Below are positions 47,601-57,737 of a stretch of 64,000 nt of DNA, one piece after another (within the stretch, counting starts at the first letter, position 1; every line of letters starts with the position of its first letter). The stretch is from Nemertoderma westbladi (Eukaryota > Xenacoelomorpha > Nemertodermatida > Nemertodermatidae). The notes under the pieces were generated by a model. The model made no database searches and was not told the DNA's origin. It saw only the letters and a list, made by a program, of their open reading frames with translations. The stretch spans positions 20,604 through 84,603 of the forward strand of contig JAUCBJ010002425.1 in assembly GCA_032718475.1 (NCBI GenBank). The letters are read 5' to 3'. Made by a program: the position numbers and the translations under genes.

Positions 47601-50600
47601 TACAGAATATATCGACTAACACTTCAGTTCAATACTGTAGCTACGCCACTGTCGCTGGAACCAGTAACGCCAACGACGAAGTTGTTAGGGAGTTAGCGTG
47701 TTCTCTCTATTTCAACAAAGATTCTAAGAATATTTTGGATGTGGAGCAACCACGACCTCTGGTGGGCAATATGCGAGGTGCGTGCGGATTCGATTCCCAC
47801 TTGTGGGTCCACCCCGTTAAGAACTGGTTCTTACAGCGACAATCTAAGGGTCCTGGTTATAAGAGGAGGACGGCCCTTGTCGAAGAGGGTACCATACCGC
47901 TGTTACCTTATGGCAGTAACAATTCGCTGGAAGTCGATGGAGGTTCTTATGCGGTGACCTCCGCTGCGAAACAGAGGAAGGTGGATGTGGTTGGTGGGAA
48001 AGGGTTAAAGCGAGCGAGAAAGTCTCATCCTAAGAAGACACAACAGAATATTGACGATGCTTCGGATGAAATGGATGATGATAGCGGTGGTTTTCTGGGG
48101 GTAGAAGATAGTGGTGATGGTGGGGTTAAAGTAAAGCGGCTGAAACGTAAGTTAAATAATCTCGATAATTCCGAAATATCTTACGAATATAAAAGCTCAG
48201 CGGCTCAACCCAATAAGCGGAAGCTAGCCACAATGCGTCGATATCGGGGTGTTAGAACTCCCACAGAGAATGGTTTTCTGATGCTGTGCCGATTAGCTGG
48301 CGATCTTTTGGCTTTTAAACGTAGACCCTTTATCTCATGGGAACTCATTAACATCATGTTGAAGGAAAGGTTTCCCAATTCAGCACCATACAGTGCTTTC
48401 AATTCGAAACAAACCAACGAGGAGATTTCAGCACTGGCTAATGATAATATCCGGCGTCGGGTAAGTGACCTTCTGCGACGGGATTGCAATAGGACCAACT
48501 TCGCTGTCTGCAGTATCAAGGCGAGTTCGGACGAGGAGGTCAAAGAACTTCTGCGAAGGAAAGCTGGCAATTACATGACGGATGTGAATCTCCGGCGTGC
48601 GGAACTGAGAGAATTAGTCGAGATACTCGTTCGCAAGTTCCATTTATGCGAGGATTCTTCCTGGATAATACCTGATTCCTTAGAGGAATTCAACGAAACT
48701 TTTAAGCTTCTTCTACCAGCTGAGCCATCGAATAGGTTTACAATGAAGATTACTTGTATTACCGATATTGAGATGACCGCCGTAATGAACATGATCATTT
48801 GTTCCTATTTTCAGAGTTCGTTAGAGTACAACTCGACATTAACGTGTCTCGCATTGGATAATTATACGGTATCCGTTTTATCCCATGTTTATTCTTATCT
48901 CAAGACGCACAACATCATCACTACTAAGAGCATTAAGGGTAAGCCCCAGCGTTCTCTACCGTTGGTTAGCAACGCATACGGGCTGAAGAATAAGTTCCTG
49001 AGACTCATCCGGGGTTCTGGCAATATGCGGCAGTACCGGTTTCACGAAGCTGTGGAATACTTTAATTTCGCTAAAATCGCACCGATTACTTTTCCCGAGG
49101 ACGATATCGGTGGTTATGCCGCGTTGCAAATCAACCTCATGGCGTTCGGAATGTCCGATGTTACCATCGACATACCGGAAGACGTTTTGTCTCGTAATTG
49201 TGATCCTATAACGGCCCCAGATGCGAAGGAGCGAACAGATGATGTCATGATAAACTCCTCCACTACATCAACTTCCTTTATCCCTCACGATATAACAAGT
49301 CAGGAGGAAGATGGATCAAATTCACAGGATAATAATTCTAGTATACAAACCTGTCTGGATTCTGGTAAATCCAGTGCAAAAACGTCAGCTCGGTTCGATA
49401 CCGAACAGCCTTCGAAACAGATTGAACCAGTTCCGACTTCATCTAATACATTGGATGCAATTATTACTGGTGACGTAGGAATAACGTGTCTATCAGACAC
49501 CGATGACACACTTCGACCCGCCACTGGTCAACACACAACGGAGACTCGGACTGCACAACAAGAAAATACTTTGCGAGGAGATCTGATTACAGCTCCTTTT
49601 GATTCGGAAGAGTTTAATTTCAATCGCCTTGGAGGCATAGAAGACGAAGAATCGTTGAACATTCTATCCAAGTTTGGAGCTGACGAAGACACCGCCAGCG
49701 ATGATGGGAGTGATGACGATTTTATCCAAAGAACTCCTAATAAATCGAAGAACAAAACCAAACGTAGTAATAATTTAGTCGGCGGTGACCTAGACGCTGC
49801 TGGGGACGAGGATATTATGGCTCGTTACGATCGGTCGGGTATTTCCTACTCGATAAAGACGTGCTCGATAACCTGCGAGATGTTTGACTCGATCCAGCCG
49901 CCGTTCAGAACTCCGTCCACGAAGCTGCACGTCCTTCCGGTGGACCCGGACGACGGCTCTCCCGACCTGTCCCCCATCCCGCTGCCACGATCCGAGGAAT
50001 TACCACGAGTGTTAGATTTCGTCGAATCGCTGACTCATCAACCCGACTCGATGAAGCCGCTCCTTCTCTCCTTCTACGACTTTGTCCTCAACGCTAACGA
50101 ACTCGGCCAATCTCTTCATCGTAGTCTCCAGTTTCTCCAGGAGCTGCTTGACAACAGTATCGACGGCGACGTTCTCAGCGACGTCCAGGTCAGCTGCATC
50201 AACGTGTTCCTCTCGGCGCGACTCATGGTGTTGGTCGGGTCTGAATTCCTCACGCTAGTCTGCACTGAACGCGCCAGCCCTTGGTACTTTCGGGGTTGCC
50301 GGAACTCGGATGACGGTAAGGGTTTGTACTCCTGTTGGCGGTTCATCCCGCATCCTTGGCACACCGTAGACGGCGAGATTTCCGCCAGCATCGTCCATCA
50401 ACTACTCCCCGCCATCCTCTGCCACATCGTAGAATCTCCGGGGACCTTCCAATCCAATGTAATCTCTCGGTTCCATCACGCAATCTCCCCGGTTCAGCTC
50501 CTAAAACTTATCGAGTTACTCGAGCGCTGTGGTTGTCTTGAACGTTTGCATCTCACTGGGACGGCGAAACAACAGTCGTTGATGTTTCATTCTCCTTCGT

Positions 50601-50797
50601 GGGCCGTAGGATTGGTTACCGACGAGCCAATAGAACCATCCATGGATTGCTGCATCCTACCAACACCCGACACGTGGACCAATTACGCGCTTCTAATTCA
50701 GTGGATGCAGATAAAATATTACGCTAATATTATGGACGATGTCACAGTTGCCATGGATGACAATAAAGTTGACCCCATAGCAACATTGACTCGATAA
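34187..50797 (+). CDS. GTF3C1: General transcription factor 3C polypeptide 1 (TFIIIC B-box-binding subunit), two coding exons
   Basis: The largest TFIIIC subunit recognises the B box of tRNA genes and recruits TFIIIB and Pol III. Coding exons are 34187-35156 and 45897-50797. The donor CAAG|GTGGGT and acceptor TTTTAG|ATGCGG are both phase 1, and together give 5,871 nt, exactly 1,957 codons including the stop (human protein about 2,100). The start METITRIVIDEIALEGLDG aligns with the vertebrate N-terminus, so I prefer it to the ATG 51 nt upstream that overlaps MED22. Residues ~165-225 form the B-block winged helix (YCVLEWISRMRTNGEL). Later landmarks are FIYDYIQSHGVIKGT, LHTFLWYLQYGHP, QLLYKRKYQDNLICSLNRL, GFLMLCRLAGDLLAFKRRPF and the C-terminal WRFIPHPWHTVDGEI. 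Acidic and basic low-complexity linkers separate them. The poly(A) signal is at 50918-50923. The 10.7-kb intron is filled with nested repeats. Confidence 0.95.
35640..36184 (-). pseudogene. Decayed PIF/Harbinger transposase (DDE_Tnp_4)
   Basis: Three minus-strand pieces in broken frames match the order of a Harbinger nuclease. They are YKGFYSVVLLAACDGYYYS then NYSSLNDAGIF (about 36120-36030), YRLSRARRVIENAFGLL (about 35885-35835), and PENAVKACVVLHKYARRMGG (about 35757-35698). Family members typically read NYKGxHSIVLLAVCDA, NYRLSRARRVxENAFGIL and VKACVVLHN. Stops and frame changes interrupt it, so it is inactive. A domesticated HARBI1-like gene is unlikely for that reason. Confidence 0.75.
36250..39030. 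repeat. Inverted minisatellite (foldback) with unique outer arms
   Basis: Outer arms 36250-36412 and 38868-39030 are inverses (AACAATGTGTTGGCAAGCTG and its complement). Inside, 36575-37497 is a tandem of ~19-bp ACACAAACATTAATGAGGG units and 37800-38855 is a tandem of the inverse, CCCTCATTAATGTTTGTGT. A ~300-bp unrelated loop separates them. A third partial copy of the outer arm lies at 39220-39370. The structure could extrude as a 1-kb-arm cruciform. Confidence 0.93.
36407..36549. repeat. Near-perfect ~70-bp-arm hairpin
   Basis: ACTAATCCCATCACATGCGT at the left is mirrored by ACGCATGTGATGGGATTAGT at the right, with the turn around AATTACACGTAAAATT near 36478. Confidence 0.9.
39085..39165 (+). 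mobile_element. tRNA-derived SINE head
   Basis: Box A-like TGGCCTAGTGG and box B GGTTCGAATCC lie about 45 bp apart, near tRNA spacing. Flanking ATTAATACTCCATATCTC and GAGATATGAGATATTAAT are inverses of each other. No clear acceptor stem, so a SINE or tRNA pseudogene is more likely than a functional tRNA. Confidence 0.5.
39660..40640. repeat. Intron sequence with diverged copies of the 314-bp unit
   Basis: Segments such as GCTTAAACGGATCAAAAGC at about 40060 and CAGCTTAAACTGATTAAAATC at about 40549 are diverged versions of the tandem unit that follows. CTTCGCGCAGCACGTGA at 40177 recurs at 53240. A C run is at 40482-40501. Confidence 0.55.
40645..41640 (+). repeat. ~314-bp tandem repeat, three full copies
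   Basis: CAAATTTTCAACTTGGCAGC starts near 40644, 40958, 41273 and 41587. The second and third full copies are almost identical, implying recent duplication. Each unit contains two related halves with CTCTAGCGGSAGAC. Confidence 0.9.
41646..41710 (+). repeat. (GAC)n microsatellite
   Basis: About 21 GAC units with a few AAC interruptions directly follow the partial fourth copy of the 314-bp unit, which itself carries CGACGACAACG at this point. Confidence 0.95.
41711..41800 (-). repeat. GGGGCGAGCC-family repeat end
   Basis: Minus strand reads TGTGGGGCGAGCCACGAAGT then TGGCGGAGCC and GGGGGTGGGTCA, the same motif order as in the foldback at 24.3-25.6 kb. Confidence 0.75.
42251..43323. mobile_element. 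piggyBac-like MITE with TTAA duplication
   Basis: Termini CACGTTAGCTGCGG / CCGCAGCTAACGTG are flanked by TTAA (42247-42250 and 43324-43327), the target hallmark of piggyBac-type elements. GTGCACCGGTGCTCAA-like repeats occur about four times near each end, often preceded by TGCGGATT, as expected for transposase-binding sites. No ORF. The other arm of the host palindrome retains the uninterrupted site. Confidence 0.88.
44250..44343 (-). repeat. Inverted flank of the AACTTGTTTCTG minisatellite
   Basis: Carries GCAACTTGTTTCTGCAACTT and GCTGGACTCCCTCACACACA, the inverse of the array that follows the MITE, making another foldback. Confidence 0.75.
44344..44622. mobile_element. MITE of 279 bp, copy 2 (hAT-like duplication)
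   Basis: Ends GGCCCATGTGAAGAATACCA and its near-inverse. The flanks read CAGAAACT at 44336-44343 and 44623-44630, an 8-bp repeat consistent with a hAT duplication, although the surrounding minisatellite contains related words. Near-identical copy at 14365-14641. Confidence 0.75.
44623..45250 (+). repeat. ~43-bp minisatellite
   Basis: About twelve units containing GAGTCCAGCAACAAGTTGCT then ACAACTTGTTTCTGTGAGTG. Each unit includes a small internal palindrome AGCAACAAGTTGCT. Confidence 0.92.
45382..45896 (+). other. Last part of the GTF3C1 intron
   Basis: Nothing notable except the acceptor tract TTTTAATACTTTTAG ending at 45896. Confidence 0.7.
45897..50797 (+). CDS. GTF3C1: GTF3C1 exon 2 (4.9 kb, rest of the protein)
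   Basis: Single uninterrupted exon for residues 324-1956. Codons upstream to 45851 are open only by chance; the acceptor at 45895-45896 fixes the boundary because it restores phase with exon 1 (G|AT, Asp). Confidence 0.93.
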
Positions 50798-50917
50798 ACA
50801 TCCTTCAAATTACAACTAATAATGATAGTATAAAACGTCCATTTTTCCGTTATTTAAATTGGAAAGAGCCTGTAACAGTATCAATATCATGGATTTTGAC
50901 AATTAGATATGTCTTGC

Positions 50918-50923
50918 AATAAA
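50918..50923 (+). terminator. GTF3C1 polyadenylation signal
   Basis: AATAAA 120 bp after the stop codon. Confidence 0.7.
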
Positions 50924-52272
50924 CTTAATACATTTATCTAAGCAAATTATTTATGGTGACATATTTTTTTAAGGATCTGGCACTACATCCTGGGTTTCAA
51001 ATTATCGTGGTTATTTTTTGTGTAATGTTTTTAAGGAAAATAGGACAAAATTTCAGAATATAATATGAATTAATTTTTTTGACACATTTATTTCACTAAA
51101 CCGGCACATTTATTTCACTAAACCGGCACATTATTTCACTAAACCGGCACATTATTTCACTAAACCGGCACATTATTTATTTATGCTAAAACGTTATTTA
51201 ATGATTTGAAAATTATCGGCAAACTAAAAGCCTGAGACAGTTTTTGATAGGGGTTGATTTAGTTAAAAGTTTATAAAGGTGATTTATTAAAGTGATATTA
51301 TAATTAATAGGTCTTTGGTGAAACCCAATTCTGTTTATATTTATTGAGGTGGCAAACCTTTCCACTAGAAAGTAAAAAAAACCAAAAAAATATAAACACA
51401 TTGCAGGTAATTTAATGTAATATTCTGTATAATATGCTAGTTAAATAATTTATTTGGCTCTCGTTTGCTGATGAGTACTGTATTATTAATGTTTAGATAT
51501 ATTTTTATCTTTTGATTTGGTAGTGTGAATGCGGCATAAGGGGAAGGATCATATTAGTAACATGTTCATAAAAATAGCCCAGAATCCTTAATCTCGAGAC
51601 AAAAAAAATTATGTGCCGCAAAAAAAATAAGCAATCATTTGTTAATTATTATCGTTTCAATTTTAACATTAATTTTTATAATTATTGTCAGGTTATATTT
51701 ATTTACAGTAAGTCATGTTTGCTAGCACTTAATACGATGACTTCTAAAAACGTGTAATACGTTAAATATGTTAATTTCAGCCCAGGGGGGATATAAACCA
51801 GACTGCGTAGGTCAGGCCATGCTTCCCTGGGTTTGGCCAGTCTGCTGATACTGGTCTTGGTGGGAATACTCCCACTGCTGACCTCTCTGTCGTTATGGCC
51901 TCCCTTTCTCCCATAATTGGCCACTCTGTTGGTATGAAACCCCCAATTCTTAAAATAATTATAAAATTTCTTAAAAATTCCTAAAAATTTGTATAAAAAT
52001 TTAAATTCAATCAAAAATCAATCAAAAATTATCAAAATCTGATTGTTCATGATTGTCGTCATTCTTTTATTGTGTATTCTGGAATATTACCCAACATAAA
52101 AAGTGTAATTTATTACTTGATTCTGTGATAAAAGTATTACTACTACTACTGATATTATTATTTCTTATTTTTACTTATAATACTGATATATCACTTATAC
52201 TGATCACACTGTGAAAACTGCGACAGAAGTAAACATTAATGTACTGGGAAATATTATGGAATACATAAATTT
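50924..52272. other. Noncoding
   Basis: A ~20-bp tandem, TATTTCACTAAACCGGCACA, occurs five times at 51086-51175. No gene seen. Confidence 0.6.
51086..51175 (+). repeat. Short tandem repeat, five copies
   Basis: ATTTCACTAAACCGGCACAT units of about 20-22 bp. Confidence 0.9.
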
Positions 52273-52278
52273 CTATAT

Positions 52279-52835
52279 GGGGCGTTCATAAAGTATGTCA
52301 CGCAAATTTTCCAGTTTTTTGACCCCCCCCCCCCCCCCCCTCTGTCACAAAGTGTCACGCAAGCTCAACCCCCCCCCCCACCCCCTCTGTCACAAAAACA
52401 AATTTTTTTCGTAAATTTATACCCCCCCCCCCCCTCCCCCCTAGACGAAAAATATTTTATTTCAATAATTTAATAACAGTTAGAAAGCACAATAGAAAGT
52501 GAAACATTTTGACTGAAGTAGTTCTTACTAAAAGCCTATACATACTTTAGCAGCTTCAAACTACAGTACTGTACATGTACAAGGCAGACTAGACAGGGGT
52601 GTCCTGTTAATGTTAGGGATTAAATTCAATGTTATTGAGTTTATTGTTTTTTCCTTAAAGTTTCCCACTCATCTACAAATGTGTTAGTCAAAGTCAAGCT
52701 AACATTAAAGCATACCGTAGAGCATCGCCGTGACCGTCACAAAAGTCAACCCCCCCCCCCCCCCCTGTCACAAAATGTCACGCAAGCTCGACCCCCCCCC
52801 CCCCCCTAGTGCGTGACATACTTTATGAATGCCCC
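52279..52835. mobile_element. MITE rich in C runs, 6-bp duplication
   Basis: Ends GGGGCGTTCATAAAGTATGT / ACATACTTTATGAATGCCCC are inverted, followed inward by CACGC and long C homopolymers. Flanked by CTATAT at 52273-52278 and 52836-52841. No coding capacity. Confidence 0.88.
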
Positions 52836-52841
52836 CTATAT

Positions 52842-53847
52842 CCTGTGGGGAATTTTTATCTTATTTAAGAAACTTTCATTTTGTAAGGCACTTTTAGAAA
52901 TTTTTATATTTTGATAATTTTTATTCAACATTTTGCAACGAAAATATTTGTGCTTAATATATTTCTTATTCAACGACGAACTTTGTATCAACGATGTTTA
53001 TTTTATAAAAATCCACTCAATAGAACGAGATAATCTTAAAAAAAATTATAAATGTAAATCTCTGATTAGTTCCGGTACCCTATTATGTACGTTCCTTGAG
53101 CATGGTGTATATTTTATTACGTAGAACAATAAAGCATTTAGTTGAATAATTTTGTTGACATTTGAAATCTTACTGACTTCTTCATTCTCTTCAAAAATAA
53201 GCTAGACAGTTTAGTAAATGATATAACACAAATTGGGGACTTCGCGCAGCACGTGAAATATAATTGATATTAAATAGTAACTCTAAAGGAATTTAAACAA
53301 CAAGGCCTGTACTGCAGCGGGAGGGGAAGACGGCCTAAATGCACACAGGACAGGCCCTCACAAAGATTCAGCCTTAGTTCTATAAATATTTGCCAGGTAT
53401 AAAGCTCGAAAGGATTACAAAAAATGACGTAACAGAAAGGAGAGCCTGGTCTGCCATCCACAACCTATCTGTATCTAAAGGTACGCTCATAGCAACAGGT
53501 GCAAAGGAAACCGTGACTGCAATAATATTTTGAAATGTTTTAATATAGCCAACCTATACAAATCGGCTCTATTTTTCACAGGGTGTTTTAGCCAATCACA
53601 GAGTTAAGGAATATCTATCAGCAAGTCTATAAAGCTTTTTGCTTCAAAGCAATAACTGTGGGCCTGTTATGGTTAACAATGATGTTTTTGCATAACTTCT
53701 GTCAGTCTGGTCAGTGAATAGAATACTGAATGGTGATTGCTGAACCGGTCCGGTACCTATTCCGGTAGCACATAGGACGATTTTTACAAAATAATAATAT
53801 TGTTTACTGGAATTGTATCAGAAACCTGTACCTGAATCGAAGTAACA
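52842..53847. other. Noncoding, with a repeat related to the GTF3C1 intron
   Basis: CTTCGCGCAGCACGTGA at about 53240 and CAAAGATTCAGCCTTAGTTC further on match the 40.1-41.6 kb repeat family. The last 200 bp may be the promoter and 5'UTR of the C2H2 gene. Confidence 0.5.
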
Positions 53848-55131
53848 ATGGAACTAACTATTGACTCGGCCAGCGCGAGCGCATTGGTAATTACGAAATC
53901 GATGTTCGCGAACATTTGTTTAAAAAATGTTTCTTTTGTGCGGACTTTTCTCGAAGAATACCTGGATGCGAACCAGAGTTTTCTAGAAGATTATATCGTT
54001 AAGAAATGTACGGCCGGTCTTATTACTGAGTGGCTGCAGCGTTCGCTGTCTTCTGCGTCTAACATCCCCTTCACCACTGCAGGTTTTCAACACTTCCCAG
54101 CCCAATCGCCGTCGCCAACGGCTGTACCTGTTTCTGCTACCGGGTACCGCGAAAACGGGCAGCCACAGCCGCATCAGAGAGCGTTGTGTACATCACCTAC
54201 CGCACCATTTAGGTACCGGTACAGCCACATCGACAATACGACGACTTCCAGAATGAGTTACCGTTGTAAACCGCCATACTCGAGTCTTCGTTCGCCACTT
54301 ACCAAACCTTCGTACAAACAGCCTCTGATGACGTCACACCACAACCAGACATGCCTCCCCCGAGAACCAATGGAACCTATACTGAGTCCTGTACACGCCA
54401 GACCAAATTCCATTGTATGTGAATCGGATAATATTTCATCCAGTTTAACTTTATTAACCTCTAACGACAAACTTTCTACCGCCGCAGTAACCACAACAGA
54501 CTCAAACAATTATTCTACTCAACTTCCACCAGACAAGTCACATGTTCCAGAAATCGTATTCATTAAGATGGAAGACAAACTGGAGTATAAACCTGACATA
54601 GGTGATAATGGCAACAATATGGACGAATTGTTGTGCGGTGTAGATCCATTACATTCTTTGGGTGGCCAATCACAAGCATCCTTTCATGACGTAATGTCCG
54701 CTACTGAAAGTGTGAATAATTTGTGCGATCAACCCGGCCCATCTGGGTTTCTACCCCGGGGCATTGTGGAGCGAAGTCTCTCAGAATTAAGGCCTTTCAT
54801 CTGCGATACTTGTGGTAAGGCGTTCGCTCTTAAGAGTACCCTAAATAGACACCAACGGATCCACAGCGCCCAGCGACCGCACCAATGCGGAATCTGCCAC
54901 AACCGTTTCTCTCAACTAAGCCACCTAACCATTCACATGCGAACGCACAGTGGCGAGAGACCGTATAACTGCAACGTTTGTCAAAAACGATTCTTTCAAC
55001 TGGGCCACCTATACATCCACAACAGGACTCATACCGGAGAGCGTCCGTACGTGTGTGACATTTGCGGGAAAGGGTTTATACAGAGTTGCAATCTAAACAG
55101 ACACAAACTGTCACATTCGGATGGACGCTAG
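53848..55131 (+). CDS. Four-finger C2H2 zinc-finger protein with a PDE5/11-like N-terminal motif
   Basis: Intronless, 427 residues. Four tandem C2H2 fingers occupy about residues 314-425: FICDTCGKAFALKSTLNRH, HQCGICHNRFSQLSHLTIH, YNCNVCQKRFFQLGHLYIH and YVCDICGKGFIQSCNLNRH, with SGERPY and TGERPY linkers, so sequence-specific DNA binding is likely. Residues ~31-67 contain FLEEYLDANQSFLEDYIVKK and then ITEWLQRSL. This resembles the helical motif before the GAF domains of PDE5/PDE10/PDE11 (WLDxxxxFxxxYxVRKA...VxxW). The middle is Ser/Pro/Thr-rich, with an FIKMEDKLE segment resembling a SUMO site (VKMED-like). I do not recognise a specific orthologue. Confidence 0.9.
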   Translation: MELTIDSASASALVITKSMFANICLKNVSFVRTFLEEYLDANQSFLEDYIVKKCTAGLITEWLQRSLSSASNIPFTTAGFQHFPAQSPSPTAVPVSATGYRENGQPQPHQRALCTSPTAPFRYRYSHIDNTTTSRMSYRCKPPYSSLRSPLTKPSYKQPLMTSHHNQTCLPREPMEPILSPVHARPNSIVCESDNISSSLTLLTSNDKLSTAAVTTTDSNNYSTQLPPDKSHVPEIVFIKMEDKLEYKPDIGDNGNNMDELLCGVDPLHSLGGQSQASFHDVMSATESVNNLCDQPGPSGFLPRGIVERSLSELRPFICDTCGKAFALKSTLNRHQRIHSAQRPHQCGICHNRFSQLSHLTIHMRTHSGERPYNCNVCQKRFFQLGHLYIHNRTHTGERPYVCDICGKGFIQSCNLNRHKLSHSDGR

Positions 55132-57098
55132 TTTAGTTGTGATACGTACGGTAATGGTCAATATTTAACGCCATCTTATAACAGTGTGGAATACACATAA
55201 CTGCGCCGTTGGCCGAAACATTTCCGAAATATTAATATCGAAATATTAAAGCCTCGAAACATTTCCCCATTAAATATTATTCTAGAACATCACAAATTCG
55301 ATCGTTTTAGGTTCAGTCTTCCCTATTAGTCCAGTAGATACTGTATTTTATTGTACCTGCATGAAAGTTTAGTGTATAATAGAAAGATTAGTGTATAGGT
55401 AATATTTGTGTCATCAATAATAATGACTGATGCCCAACTGGCATTTTTTGAGACTTTCCCTAAATCATACTGTAATTTTTCTTAAACACTATAAAAAACA
55501 TTATTGAGTACAAGTTTCCTATTCCTCCATTTCTTATAGATGAAGATGATTCGGGTCTGGCACTAAGAACTGTTGAGACGTACTGTAACTGTGACCAACC
55601 TAAGTTGAAGGATATATATATTGAATTGAATTGAATTCATAGAATTGAAATACTGGAACGCAATGTAGTTGAGTGGTTTATTAGTAACGTTCCAGAATAA
55701 TTTAATTATTTTTGCAATAAAGCTGTGATTCAGTGGGGAAGGAATAAGTTTTACACTGGCCTGTCGCAAATTAATTGCTATATCTCGGTAACTAGAAGTA
55801 CCCAATAATTAAGGTACCCTAACTGATGTAAAAAAAATAACAATTCCGCTGTGCAAGGGAATTTAATAATCTCCACTAGGCCTGCTGTTACATTATATAT
55901 TATACATTATAAAATTGCGATATTAGCAATTTGAGGTGTAATTTATTTATTAGTTTTAGTTTTTAAAAACCACAATAGTTTATTATATAGCCAATCAATA
56001 TTTTGAGAATAAGGGTTTTTGAGGTCGACAAAGCTGATGGTCTTAGTTAAAAAAACACATTTAGTATAGCAGTTCACCAGTCATAAGCCTCCTTCCTATA
56101 TTATTATTGTACTGTACCAACCAAATCCAAATGAAATGATTGGATAAATTTACGTTGCTCGGAAACTACGGTAGGTAACTACGGTACGTAAAAGGATATT
56201 GTTAAGTCAATCAGTAGTCAATGGACTAAAGTTTGTTTTCACAAAATTTGGGAAAAACTTCACCAATATTTACCTTGTTCATATTTAAAGAAACATGAAA
56301 TTGAAGGTGTTAAAATGGTCTGGAACATGGGATTTTTGTGATCTACTTCTACATACACAAAGATACTGTATATCCAAAGTCAATTTTGTAACAATTTCAC
56401 CCTTTTTTCGCTAAGCCGCTCCACTATAATAGTCACTGTGAGAACTGGAATACTGTAGAGGATTAGGGCTATGTGAAGAATACTATTGGAATTTAATATG
56501 TGAAGAATTAGTATTTTTTTTTACTTATCCTCATTAACTGTTTTATAGCGCTTATTTCTTCTATGTTATACAGAAACTTGTACATAATGTTTCGCGTTTA
56601 TTGTTTTGGTTAGTTTCAGCCTTTCTATAACAGACTTTTTACTGATCACATTTGGGTAAAGGTAAACCGCAAAATGAAATACAGAACGCCGGCAGAACGT
56701 CTGGTATACTTCGATGGTATTGGAGCAGGTACATTTACAATAATTTATTACAATTAATGATGAGATGATACAGTAAATTTATCATTTATAATTTACCTTT
56801 ACCATATCATTTATTATTTTATCATATACTTTTGAAGCTAAAATAAATATATAATAACTGTATAAGTTAATGATTACAAATGGAACATTCATCTTCTCTT
56901 TCCCTACTAACTCGCAAACAAACCCACCACCACCCCAGCACCCCCCACCACCCCCTCATTCATATCATGCAAACATAACGGTACCGGTACTACAGTATTA
57001 CTATATACTACTCTACAGCAGTACTGCTGTAAACTGTACTGTCTACTGTCAGTCTGGATTTTGCAGTTAGCAACAAAATTTGAACATACAATGCAGCA
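55132..57098. other. Noncoding, with a MITE relic
   Basis: 56497-56650 holds ATGTGAAGAATACTATTGG-like and CGCGTTTATTGTTTTGGTTA segments in the order of an inverted, degraded copy of the 14365/44344 MITE. No gene seen. Confidence 0.5.
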
Positions 57099-57353
57099 AT
57101 GACTGTTTTTCACGACGAAGTAGAAATCGAGGACTTTGAGTTTAATTCGGAAGAGGAGACGTTTTACTACCCGTGTCCCTGCGGAGATTTGTTTGAGATT
57201 ACGTTGGAGGATTTACGTAACGGCGAGGAAGCTGCTTACTGTCCCAGCTGTTCGCTGGTCGTAAAGGTTATTTATAACGCCGCCGATTTCGCCGATACGG
57301 AAAAATTACGACGTGAGAGCAGCTCCTCCCAAGAGATCCAAGCGTCGGCCTGA
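57099..57353 (+). CDS. DPH3: Diphthamide biosynthesis protein 3
   Basis: DPH3 (Kti11) is a small CSL-type zinc/iron protein that donates electrons to DPH1-DPH2 in the first step of diphthamide synthesis on eEF2; it also serves the Elongator tRNA pathway. The 84-residue length is typical. The N-terminus [13 protein letters not shown] is characteristic. The metal ligands are in [12 protein letters not shown] (CxC, about residues 26-28) and [15 protein letters not shown] (CxxC, about 48-51), and all four Cys are present. Intronless. The EMC10 start codon follows 384 bp after its stop on the same strand. Confidence 0.96.
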   Translation: MTVFHDEVEIEDFEFNSEEETFYYPCPCGDLFEITLEDLRNGEEAAYCPSCSLVVKVIYNAADFADTEKLRRESSSSQEIQASA

Positions 57354-57737
57354 GTGAATGTTGTAGAGACACCGCAGCACCGCTATCGAAAATTGAAATA
57401 ATTTAACAAAATTTAATAGTTCTTCTCATGCTTGGCTCATATTATTCCTATCCAGCTTGCGGTTGCTACCTCTCTGCGTTTCTAATACTGCAGTACCGGT
57501 ACCGGTATTGTAGTTTATAGCATATCCAGATCGTTATCATATACCGATACCGTGCGATATACTGACTGACTGAATACGATATACAGATATACGGTACTCG
57601 TACTCTCAACTCTGGACTGAAATACAGGAATAACGCACGGGCTTTGTATTAAACATAAGTTCTGTTTTTCTTTTTACTGTCAGTCTGATAAACGAACAAT
57701 TATTTGGAAGCTTGCTATTAAATTTTACATCGTTACG

